A stretch of DNA of 64,000 bases, from positions 1,428,501 to 1,492,500 of the forward strand of contig NZ_CP112998.1 in NCBI RefSeq assembly GCF_026625565.1. Direction: 5' to 3'. Positions 34,803-43,222 of this stretch are shown here, one piece after another (positions within the stretch are counted from its first letter, which is position 1; every line of letters starts with the position of its first letter). The position numbers and the translations under genes were made by a program. This stretch comes from Dyadobacter pollutisoli (GTDB lineage: Bacteria; Bacteroidota; Bacteroidia; Cytophagales; Spirosomataceae). The notes below the pieces were generated by a model. That model was not told where the DNA came from, did no database searches, and saw only the letters and a list, made by a program, of their open reading frames with translations.

Positions 34803-35804
34803 TTACCGGATGATCAGTTTTGGCTCCACTACAATCTCCCGGGGATGATAAGTATCGGGCGCTTCCATAGCTTCCAGCAGCAGATCAGCAGCTTTACTTC
34901 CTAATTCTGAGGGGAATTGTTCAATAGTGGCAATCGGTGGATTATCGAGATATCTACAAAATGACAAATTGGAAAAAGTAACAAAACTGATGTCCTGGTT
35001 GATTTGCAGATTTCTTGCTTTGCAAACCTGCATCGCATCCAGGGCGATATAGTCATGAAATGCCAGAATGACTTTTGGCGGCTGGGGCAAATTCAGAAGC
35101 TCATTGATTTTTAGTATCGTATCTTCTTCTGTCAGATTCAGGTTCTTGATGTACTCGATATTGACCGGAATATTATATTTGTTTAAAGCATTAATATAGC
35201 CGCTAAACCGTTCATTGGTCGCCTGAAGTGAGTTTGGCCCGTTCATCAATGCAATTCTGGTGAAGCCTTTCCCGATCAGATGTTCCATGGCGTCAAATGC
35301 TGCTTTGGTGATGTCCACGTACACTGAGCTGTAATCCAGATGTTTAAGAACCCTGTCAAAAAACACGATCGGAACCTTGTGGGTAGCGTTGTAAAAGTGA
35401 CTTTTATTATATGTTTGGGCGGCCATAGAAAGCAAAATGCCGTCAACACCATGTTTAATCAGTGAATCTACCGCCGCTGATTCCCGTCCATAGTCGTTCT
35501 TTGATTGCATCACAACAACGCTGTATCCTCTGGCCATCAGTGTTTCCTCAATTCCCGAAAGGGCTATCGAGAAAAATTCTTCGGTAAGGTGCGGTAATAC
35601 GACGCCCACATTGAATGACCTGTTATTCTTAAAATTGATCGCTCTGTTATTAGGTTGAAAATGAAGTTCTTTTGCCAGCCTTTGAACTTTTTCGGTGGTA
35701 AGCGCCCCTATTCTGGGGTGATTTTGCAAGGCGCGGGAAACCGTCGAAATCGAAACCCCGAGTTCCTTTGCTATTTTCTTCATGGTCAGGTTGGCATTGT
35801 TCAT
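34803..35804 (-). CDS. LacI/GalR-family transcriptional regulator
   Basis: A 333-aa regulator. The N-terminal helix-turn-helix is LTMKKIAKELGVSISTVSRA followed by the hinge-type LQNHPRIGALTTEKVQRLAK. The ligand domain follows with NVGVVLPHLTEEFFSIALSG, GVDGILLSMAAQT, PIVFFDRVLKHLDYSSVYVD and IATIEQFPSELGSKAADLLL. The family binds sugars or sugar phosphates. It is encoded just upstream of the kinase and GH109-like genes on the same strand, with a cluster of matching palindromes downstream at 34641-34691. I see no clear TAnnTTTG promoter in front of it. Confidence 0.95.
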   Translation of the reverse strand: MNNANLTMKKIAKELGVSISTVSRALQNHPRIGALTTEKVQRLAKELHFQPNNRAINFKNNRSFNVGVVLPHLTEEFFSIALSGIEETLMARGYSVVVMQSKNDYGRESAAVDSLIKHGVDGILLSMAAQTYNKSHFYNATHKVPIVFFDRVLKHLDYSSVYVDITKAAFDAMEHLIGKGFTRIALMNGPNSLQATNERFSGYINALNKYNIPVNIEYIKNLNLTEEDTILKINELLNLPQPPKVILAFHDYIALDAMQVCKARNLQINQDISFVTFSNLSFCRYLDNPPIATIEQFPSELGSKAADLLLEAMEAPDTYHPREIVVEPKLIIR

Positions 35805-36020
35805 TTTCGATATAATTTTTACGCAACAGCAATTTTAATCCTTTCAGTCTGATAAAAAAACGGCTTTTCAATTTCTGGTCTGTCACAAGGGGCCAGGATC
35901 ACAAGGGGATTTAATCCCTACGGCAGCAGGATATTTGACAATGTGTGTAAAATTTTATTTGGCTTTGGTACTAATGTTAAAATAAAATACTGTTATTTTG
36001 ATGTTTGCATTATATATATA

Positions 36021-36632
36021 ATGTTGTTGATTACTTTGCTGGAACAAGCTGCAAATATAGAAAGGTCGTTACTATTGCTCGCTTCCGAGGCGGACGAAGA
36101 TGCCTTTGCCCAGCTTTTCCATCTCTACAAACATAAACTTTATGCATACGTTCTAAGACTTACAGAGTCAGAAATGCTTGCTGAGGACATCGTGCAGGAT
36201 ATTTTTATGAAGTTGTGGAACGAACACAGAACACTTGCCGGGATTGATAAGTTTGGAAGTTACCTTTTCCGAATGTCAAAGAATCATGCGATCAATCATT
36301 TCCGCAGAATGTCGCACGAAACACAGATTATTTCCGAAATGTTTCTTGTGAACCCGTCGGCACACAATGAAACGCATGATTTGATTGCGCTGAAAGAAAC
36401 AGAAAAACTGCTCGGCGACATTATTGACAAACTTCCTGCGCAGCAAAAATTGGTATATCATCTTAGTCGTGAGGAAGGCCGAAGTCATGACGACATTGCC
36501 AATCTGCTTAAAATTTCCCCCAATACGGTCAAGAATCATATAGTTCAGGCCATGTCCACGATCCGTACCCAGCTTCGTCGCCATTCGGATACATTTATCA
36601 TTTTGGCTTTTGTAGCCACTTTCAAAAAATAA
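36021..36632 (+). CDS. ECF RNA polymerase sigma-70 factor (PUL 3)
   Basis: 203 aa from ATG 36021 (MLLITLLEQAANIERSLLLL); the earlier in-frame Met at 35943 adds a Cys/Ile-rich stretch not seen in the family. Region 2: DEDAFAQLFHLYKHKLYAYV, ESEMLAEDIVQDIFMKLWNE and FGSYLFRMSKNHAINHFRRM. Region 4: LPAQQKLVYHLSREEGRSHD, DIANLLKISPNTVKNHIVQA. It is followed after 148 nt by FecR and then an STN-type SusC, the full trans-envelope signalling set. A run of eleven T directly after the stop might reduce read-through. Confidence 0.93.
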   Translation: MLLITLLEQAANIERSLLLLASEADEDAFAQLFHLYKHKLYAYVLRLTESEMLAEDIVQDIFMKLWNEHRTLAGIDKFGSYLFRMSKNHAINHFRRMSHETQIISEMFLVNPSAHNETHDLIALKETEKLLGDIIDKLPAQQKLVYHLSREEGRSHDDIANLLKISPNTVKNHIVQAMSTIRTQLRRHSDTFIILAFVATFKK

Positions 36633-36779
36633 TTTTTTTTTTTACGACCGACTAGTCCCTGTACGGTTCTCATTTGTCTTTTATTTGGTCATATGTGAAT
36701 TTGATGTCAGAAGAATCGGCCAAACTCACAAATGACAGAAGAGAAAATGATTTTCCTTCGAAAGTTGAAATATATTATT

Positions 36780-37967
36780 ATGTACACGGAAAGGATAAGT
36801 GAGCTGACGCATAAATTTTTTGATGGCACGTGCAGCGAGCAGGAAAAGCAGGAGCTGGCGCTTTGGATCAAAGCGAATCCGGATGAGCTATTGGCGCAGG
36901 TGCTGGAAAAGGAATGGGATGGTTTCGAGAGTGAAATCAAAATGCCAGCCTACGTCTCAGAGAGAATTCTGGGTAAGATCATTGCCTCAAAGACGGCAGT
37001 AACTGAGGACGACATATTTGAGGAAGAACAACCGAGACGTTACCTCTGGCCGCAGATAGCTGCGGCAGCTATTTTAATTTTATCGTTTGGACTATACTGG
37101 TGGTCTAAACAGGATCAGAGCCAGGTTGCCCGGCAACCTGTACCGGCCGTGCAGCTTGCAGACATTGCCCCCGGCGGAAATAAAGCTATACTGACCCTTG
37201 GCGACGGTTCCAGCATTGTTCTTGACGGCGCCAAGAATGGCAATCTCACAAGCCAGGGAAGTACAAATGTTACCAAATCGAAAAAAGGAGAACTGATTTA
37301 TAATGCTTCTGGGGCGACCGACCAGGCTGTCGTTTTCAATACCGTAGCAACGCCAAAAGGCGGGCAATACCACATTGTTTTATCTGACGGATCCAAAGTT
37401 TGGCTCAACGCCGCTTCCAGTCTGCGATTCCCGACTTCCTTCACCGGGAAAGAACGGAAAGTAGAGATTACCGGAGAGGTGTACTTTGAAATAGCCCACA
37501 ACGAGAAAATGCCATTTATCGTGAGAGCCAATGATACTGAGATTGCTGTTTTAGGGACGCATTTTAATGTGATGGCCTACGCTGATGAAAAAGTGATGAA
37601 AACAACTTTGCTGGAAGGCTCTGTGAAAGTCAGCAAGGCAGGGAAATCGGCTATGTTATCTCCCGGGCAGCAGGCGCGTATCAACAGGATCTCAGATCAC
37701 ATTCGCCTGGTCGACGACGTGGATACCGACAAAGAAATGGCTTGGAAAAATGGGTACTTTCAGTTTCAGGATGATAATCTGGAAAATATTATGCGGCAGA
37801 TTTCCAGATGGTACGACGTGGATGTTACCTATGAAGGTAATCCGGGAAAAGAAACCTTCACCGGGCGGTTGCCGCGAAATGGCAATGTTTCAAAAGTATT
37901 TAAAATACTGTCCCTCAGTGGCGTCAAATTTAGAATAGAAGGAAAATCAATCATTGTAACCCCGTAA
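36780..37967 (+). CDS. FecR-family anti-sigma factor (PUL 3)
   Basis: 395 aa from ATG 36780 (MYTERISELTHKFFDGTCSE), the usual FecR start; Met 36732 would add 16 residues. The cytosolic anti-sigma part runs to about residue 95, then one transmembrane helix (LWPQIAAAAILILSFGLYWW). The periplasmic FecR domain has LTLGDGSSIVLDGAKNG, TPKGGQYHIVLSDGSKVWLN, AASSLRFPTSFTGKERKVEI and GEVYFEIAHNEKMPFIVRAN. The C-terminal DUF4974 segment is GYFQFQDDNLENIMRQISRW, which docks on the SusC STN domain. Confidence 0.95.
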   Translation: MYTERISELTHKFFDGTCSEQEKQELALWIKANPDELLAQVLEKEWDGFESEIKMPAYVSERILGKIIASKTAVTEDDIFEEEQPRRYLWPQIAAAAILILSFGLYWWSKQDQSQVARQPVPAVQLADIAPGGNKAILTLGDGSSIVLDGAKNGNLTSQGSTNVTKSKKGELIYNASGATDQAVVFNTVATPKGGQYHIVLSDGSKVWLNAASSLRFPTSFTGKERKVEITGEVYFEIAHNEKMPFIVRANDTEIAVLGTHFNVMAYADEKVMKTTLLEGSVKVSKAGKSAMLSPGQQARINRISDHIRLVDDVDTDKEMAWKNGYFQFQDDNLENIMRQISRWYDVDVTYEGNPGKETFTGRLPRNGNVSKVFKILSLSGVKFRIEGKSIIVTP

Positions 37968-38123
37968 ACCAGGACAGCGCTTATGACAAAATAGACACCG
38001 GCAGAATTTGAAAAACAGGTGTTGTCTCAAAAAGAACGGGAACGTTGCAACCGCTCCCGCTAATAGAGCCAGCATTACTTCACAATTATCTCAAACCGTT
38101 TAGTACCAACTCAAAACAAAAGT

Positions 38124-41100
38124 ATGAATCACAACTCTTTTATCCAAAAGAGGCGGGGATTGTCGTATATCATCGATGGTTACCGAAGCCTCCTGGCCAC
38201 CAAAACATTTTTGGTAATGAAACTGATCTTTATTTTTTGCCTGGCTTTTTGTGTGCAGGTGAGCGCCCGTAGCTCAGCGCAAAAAATTACCCTCGTAGCG
38301 CAAAACGCCTCTCTGGAAAGAGTCCTTAAAGATATTGAAAGGCAAAGCGGTTATTCTTTCTGGTATAAAACAGAGCTGATGTCAAAGGCTGAAAAAATTA
38401 CTGTTTCTATCAAAAACAGCAGTCTGGAAGACGCACTTTCGAAAGTTTTGAAAAATCAGCCGTTTGAATATGCCATTGTGGATCAAACAGTGGTCTTACA
38501 GGCCAGAAAACAAAACAAGATCATTGCCCCGATCAAAGAGATACTTGAAATCATCAAGGGACAGGTTCTTGGTTCAGATGGAAAACCCCTCATTGGCGTG
38601 ACGGTTGTTGTAAAAGCGAGCAAATTGGGGACAACTACGGACACGGACGGAAACTTCTCGGTGAACGCCGCCGATACGGACGTGCTGGTTTTCTCATACA
38701 TTGGTTTTACAACCAAAGAAGTAGTCGTTGGCAACCAAAGCAGCATTTCTGTTACGCTTTCTGAAAGCAACACCACTTTGGGTGAAGTAGCAGTGATTGG
38801 TTACGGAACTCAATCGCGTAAGACGCTGACCAGCGCGGTGAGCACCGTTAAAGCCGAGGAGATGAATAAAGGGGCGATTACAGATGTGGGCCAGCTTTTG
38901 CAAGGTAAAGTTCCGGGATTGAATATTACTGCCAGTGGCGATCCAAACAAACCGGCAGCGGTTGTACTTCGCGGCGCGTCTACTATTAACAGTTCGCAAG
39001 GGCCGTTTTATGTGATTGACAATATTCCCGGGGCCGACATTGCGACGATCGCGCCGGATGACATCGCTTCTATCGATATTCTCAAAGATGCTGCTGCAAC
39101 GGCCATCTATGGTAACCGTGCCGCGAATGGCGTGATTATGGTAACTACTAAAAGAGGAAAGAAGGGGGAGTCAAAAATTACTTACAATGGTTTTGTAGGA
39201 ATTGAGAAAGTCTCCAATAAACTCGATATGATGACGGGCAGTCAGCTGCGCACGTTTCTTGATAATAATGGAGTGGGCCTGGCGCCCAAAGACGATTTAG
39301 GCGCTGATACGGACTGGCAATCGGCGGTTCAAAGGAAAACGGCGATTTCGACCAACCACAACATTTCGTTCAGCGGCGGGACCGAGCACAGCACTTACAG
39401 CGCAAGTTTGAATTATGTCAACAAAGAAGGCATTTTGCTCAACAGTTCCTTGAAGCGTTTCATCGGACGTTTATCGCTTCAACAATACGCGTTTAAGGAT
39501 AAAATCAAGTTCGGTCTGACAGTCACAAACTCAAACAGCACAGCCAAGGATATTCCCTTTCGTAACACTGTTCTGCTTCAATCCGCGCTTTATTTACCTG
39601 TTTCTCCAATTAGAAATACGGACGGCAGCTATTTTGAAAACCTTGATCATACCGACTATTACAATCCTGTGTCGATGATCAACAACAGCGAAAACAGCAC
39701 AAAGACCAATAACCTGACCGGAAGTTTCACGACCGAAATGAAGTTGCCTTTCGGTTTGCTTTACAATCTGAATTTATCATACCTTAACACGACCTCGCTG
39801 GGAGGCACTTACTATAACAAATACTTTACTGACAATTACAATAATATGTATGATAATCCTGAACCTGGATTAGGATATCATACCCAGCAATCATTTGGCG
39901 CCAACGGGCAGGCAAACAGAAGCTCGTATCGCAATTCGAGCAAAGTTCTCGAAACATTCCTGACCTGGAATAAGGAATTTGGGGATCATTCGCTCAATGC
40001 GGTGGTAGGTTACTCATGGCAGGATTACATCATCGGCGAAGGTTTTCAGGTAACGACAAGTAATTTGCCCGTCGATAACATTAGTTATAACAACCTGGCT
40101 TTGAGTAATCCTTATGGCGTTTCAGGTTTTCAGATTGGGTTTGGGCCGGACGGGATTTATCAGCAAACACGTTTGATCTCTGATTTTGCGCGCTTTAACT
40201 ACAATTACAAAAACAAGTATCTTCTGCAGGGTTCTGTGAGAAGGGATGGAAGCTCTGTTTTTGGCAAAAATAACCAGTGGGGGTATTTTCCTTCTGTTGG
40301 TGCGGCGTGGCGGGTTACAGAAGAAGATTTCATGGCAGGCCAAAAAGTCTTCAATGAACTGAAATTGCGTGGAAGCTATGGTGTGACTGGTAATGCGACT
40401 GGGTTTGGTGCTTACACCACACAGTTTTTGTCAGGAAGCCTGGGTACTTACTATTACCAAGGAGCGCTTACTGCCGCGCTTGGACCGACGCAAGCCGCCA
40501 ACGCGGATTTGAAATGGGAAAAGACGGCAACAAGCAATCTTGGGATTGATTTTGCGGTATTGGAAGGACGATTGAGTGGTACTTTGGAGTTGTATAACAA
40601 AAACACGACCGGTATGATTTATTCATATAGCGTGGACCCGATTCTGGTACCAACCGGCAAAATCACAACCAATGGCGGCAGTATCAACAACAAAGGGATA
40701 GAGCTGAGCCTGAATGCGGTTGTATTCGATAAAGGCCCTTTCAAATGGTCGACAGGATTGAATCTTGCCCATAACAAAAATACGGTCACGAGCCTGTCGA
40801 ATCCACTTTTTGCAGGTGGCGATTCCGTTTTGCTTGCTTATCCCGAAGGTCTGGGGCAGTCGAGCCACTCACTTGAAATCTTGAAAGCTGGTAAGCCATT
40901 AGGCCAATTTTTCTCACTGCAATATGCCGGAAAAAACGCGGACGGTGTTTCACAATTTGTTGGCGGAGACGGGCAGTTGACTACGACTCCCTCCATTGGG
41001 GTTGATTATAAATACATTGGCAATGCGCAGCCTAAACTGCTGGCAGGCTGGTCCAATAACTTCCGTTACAAAAACTTCGACCTGAATGTATTCCTTCGGG

Positions 41101-41480
41101 GCGCTTTTGGAAACAAGATTTTCAACGCAACCCGCGCCGACTTGTTCAGACCAAATACTGCGCAATACACCAACATCCTGGCTGATGCGGGAGGTGAATC
41201 CATGGCGGATTACAATTCATATCAGTATTCTTCCAGGTTTGTGGAAAGTGGAAGTTATCTCAGATTTGACAACGCCACGCTGGGCTATAATTTCAAAAAT
41301 ATTGGCTCAGGTATGAAAAGTCTCCGTGTTTATACGTCGGTAAACAACCTGTTTGTGATCACCAAGTATACCGGTGTAGATCCTGAGATCAATCAGGGCG
41401 GCCTTGCGCCGGGTGTGGATTCCAACAACTTCTATCCTAAAACAAGAACTTTCCTTTTGGGAGTGAATGTATCATTCTGA
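38124..41480 (+). CDS. SusC/RagA TonB-dependent transporter with STN domain (PUL 3)
   Basis: 1118 aa from 38124; the N-terminal stretch before MKLIFIFCLAFCVQVSA is typical for FecR-coupled SusC proteins, so this start is kept. An STN domain follows (ITLVAQNASLERVLKDIERQ, then IVDQTVVLQARK), a CarbopepD-like domain (IKGQVLGSDGKPLIGVTVVV), a TonB box (LGEVAVIGYGTQSRKTLTSA) and the plug (LLQGKVPGLNITASGDPNKP, GPFYVIDNIPGADI, LKDAAATAIYGNRAANGVIM). The barrel ends RTFLLGVNVSF. It imports the glycan fragments handled by the GH89 enzyme downstream and signals to FecR. Confidence 0.95.
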   Translation: MNHNSFIQKRRGLSYIIDGYRSLLATKTFLVMKLIFIFCLAFCVQVSARSSAQKITLVAQNASLERVLKDIERQSGYSFWYKTELMSKAEKITVSIKNSSLEDALSKVLKNQPFEYAIVDQTVVLQARKQNKIIAPIKEILEIIKGQVLGSDGKPLIGVTVVVKASKLGTTTDTDGNFSVNAADTDVLVFSYIGFTTKEVVVGNQSSISVTLSESNTTLGEVAVIGYGTQSRKTLTSAVSTVKAEEMNKGAITDVGQLLQGKVPGLNITASGDPNKPAAVVLRGASTINSSQGPFYVIDNIPGADIATIAPDDIASIDILKDAAATAIYGNRAANGVIMVTTKRGKKGESKITYNGFVGIEKVSNKLDMMTGSQLRTFLDNNGVGLAPKDDLGADTDWQSAVQRKTAISTNHNISFSGGTEHSTYSASLNYVNKEGILLNSSLKRFIGRLSLQQYAFKDKIKFGLTVTNSNSTAKDIPFRNTVLLQSALYLPVSPIRNTDGSYFENLDHTDYYNPVSMINNSENSTKTNNLTGSFTTEMKLPFGLLYNLNLSYLNTTSLGGTYYNKYFTDNYNNMYDNPEPGLGYHTQQSFGANGQANRSSYRNSSKVLETFLTWNKEFGDHSLNAVVGYSWQDYIIGEGFQVTTSNLPVDNISYNNLALSNPYGVSGFQIGFGPDGIYQQTRLISDFARFNYNYKNKYLLQGSVRRDGSSVFGKNNQWGYFPSVGAAWRVTEEDFMAGQKVFNELKLRGSYGVTGNATGFGAYTTQFLSGSLGTYYYQGALTAALGPTQAANADLKWEKTATSNLGIDFAVLEGRLSGTLELYNKNTTGMIYSYSVDPILVPTGKITTNGGSINNKGIELSLNAVVFDKGPFKWSTGLNLAHNKNTVTSLSNPLFAGGDSVLLAYPEGLGQSSHSLEILKAGKPLGQFFSLQYAGKNADGVSQFVGGDGQLTTTPSIGVDYKYIGNAQPKLLAGWSNNFRYKNFDLNVFLRGAFGNKIFNATRADLFRPNTAQYTNILADAGGESMADYNSYQYSSRFVESGSYLRFDNATLGYNFKNIGSGMKSLRVYTSVNNLFVITKYTGVDPEINQGGLAPGVDSNNFYPKTRTFLLGVNVSF

Positions 41481-41499
41481 TTTTTAAAATTTAGATATC

Positions 41500-43110
41500 A
41501 TGAAAAAGTCATATATAAAAATAATCTTTTCAGCGGTTTTGCTAGGGACGATGGTTTCCTGTCACGAGCTGGATGTACCGGTAACTTCCGAGTTGACACC
41601 CGATGTTTTCCCAACCGACGAGTCACAGTTTATCAGCGCCGCCGGCCCGGCTTACGTGGCACTCCGCGGAAATATTTCGGTTGAGTACTTTCACTTGCAA
41701 ACTTTAACATCCGACGAGGCAATTTTCCCGGCCAAGGGCGGAAACTGGTATAATGGTGCTGAATTTAAGGATTTGCATTTGCACAGCTGGACGAAAGATC
41801 ACAGCACCGTGACTGGAAACTGGACATGGCTGAGCACCATTATTGGAACTGTTAACCAGTCATTGGCTATCCTGGAAACCAATATGCCCGAAGGGACCAC
41901 TAAAAATCAGAGCCTGGCCGAACTTAAAATGGTGCGGGCGCTTGCTTACTTTTGGATGATGGACAGCTTTGGAAATGTGCCCATTATCACTACCTACGGG
42001 GATTACAGCGCGCATCCGAATGCGAAACGTGCAGAAGTGTTTGCATTTCTTGAAACCGAGATCAAAGCGGCGCTTCCTGATTTGAGTGCAGCCGTGGACG
42101 TTTCAACCTATGGTCGTCCGACCAAATACCTTGCGCAGGCGTTACTTGCCAAGATGTATCTGAATGCGGAAGTATACACTGGCTCGCCGCGTTATGCCGA
42201 TTGTATTGCAGCATGCGATGAAATCATCAATTCCGGTAAATTCTCCCTGGAACCCGCCAATTCATATTTAAAAATGTTTTATCCTGATAATGGCCCGGCC
42301 ATGAAGGAGTTCATTTTTGCCATTCCTTTCGATGCGACAGCAACCAATAGTTTCCCTTTCCGGGCAACCAACCTGCATTCGCGCTACGACATTCCAAGGG
42401 GAATGGTTGCCAAATTCAAGATGCCGTTTACGCCCGACGCAGCGGTGAGCACTTTACCGGAATTTTACAAGTATTTCAGCGATGCAAACGATATCAGAAA
42501 CAAGGAATGGCTCACCGGTTTGCAATATTACGATGATGGCCGACCAGTGACCGTAACGACAACTAAAAAGGGTTACGACCAATTTTATGCCGGCCCGGAT
42601 CCATCCGCTCCCTATACATATCAGATCAATCTCACGCCGCAAGTTACTTTGAGACAGGATGTTGCTTCTTTTGATGTGGGTAATGACGAACTGGCTTGGA
42701 ACATGGGTTACCGCAATATAAAGTTCCATCCTGATGCTACTTCTCTGAACAGAAACCAAAATAACGATGTACCTATTTTTCGCTATTCAGATGCGATTTT
42801 GATGAAGGCAGAGGCGATCCAAAGAGGGGGAGCTGCTACTTCCGGGGCAACAGCATTGTCATTGGTTAATTCCATCAGGACCGCGCGGCAGGCAACCGCT
42901 TTTGCAAGCCTGACCCTTGAATCCATTTATGAAGAAAGAGCGCGCGAATTTGTTTCCGAAATGTGGCACCGGAATGACATGATCCGCTTTGGGAAATTTG
43001 AAAATAAATGGGGATACAAGACAGACTCCGATGTCAATAAGCGTATTTTCCCAATACCGAATTCCGCGATGCTTTTGAATCCTGCACTGGTGCAAAATCC
43101 AGGCTACTGA
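41500..43110 (+). CDS. SusD/RagB-family lipoprotein (PUL 3)
   Basis: 536 aa, starting 19 nt after susC. Lipobox MVSC followed by HELDVPVTSELTPDVFPTDE. Helical TPR-like parts include LAELKMVRALAYFWMMDSFG, PTKYLAQALLAKMYLNAEVY and FRYSDAILMKAEAIQRGG; the end motifs are YEERAREFVSEMWHRNDMIR and FPIPNSAMLLNPALVQNPGY. It is the lid and glycan-binding partner of the upstream SusC. A complete intrinsic terminator starts 6 nt after its stop codon, so the SusCD transcript probably ends here. Confidence 0.95.
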   Translation: MKKSYIKIIFSAVLLGTMVSCHELDVPVTSELTPDVFPTDESQFISAAGPAYVALRGNISVEYFHLQTLTSDEAIFPAKGGNWYNGAEFKDLHLHSWTKDHSTVTGNWTWLSTIIGTVNQSLAILETNMPEGTTKNQSLAELKMVRALAYFWMMDSFGNVPIITTYGDYSAHPNAKRAEVFAFLETEIKAALPDLSAAVDVSTYGRPTKYLAQALLAKMYLNAEVYTGSPRYADCIAACDEIINSGKFSLEPANSYLKMFYPDNGPAMKEFIFAIPFDATATNSFPFRATNLHSRYDIPRGMVAKFKMPFTPDAAVSTLPEFYKYFSDANDIRNKEWLTGLQYYDDGRPVTVTTTKKGYDQFYAGPDPSAPYTYQINLTPQVTLRQDVASFDVGNDELAWNMGYRNIKFHPDATSLNRNQNNDVPIFRYSDAILMKAEAIQRGGAATSGATALSLVNSIRTARQATAFASLTLESIYEERAREFVSEMWHRNDMIRFGKFENKWGYKTDSDVNKRIFPIPNSAMLLNPALVQNPGY

Positions 43111-43116
43111 CCTGTT

Positions 43117-43155
43117 AATTCTCCGCATCCGTTTTGGGCTGCGGAGAATTTTTTT
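43117..43155 (+). terminator. Intrinsic terminator after susD of PUL 3
   Basis: AATTCTCCGCA (43117-43127) and TGCGGAGAATT (43140-43150) form a perfect 11-bp stem with a 12-nt loop, directly followed by a run of T to 43155. This is a textbook Rho-independent terminator, placed between susD and the GH89 gene. Confidence 0.9.
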
Positions 43156-43222
43156 CTTCATGCCATTCTTGTAGTCTGTAATACTTTCTATTCAGATCGT
43201 ATCAATTCCATAATCTTCTAAA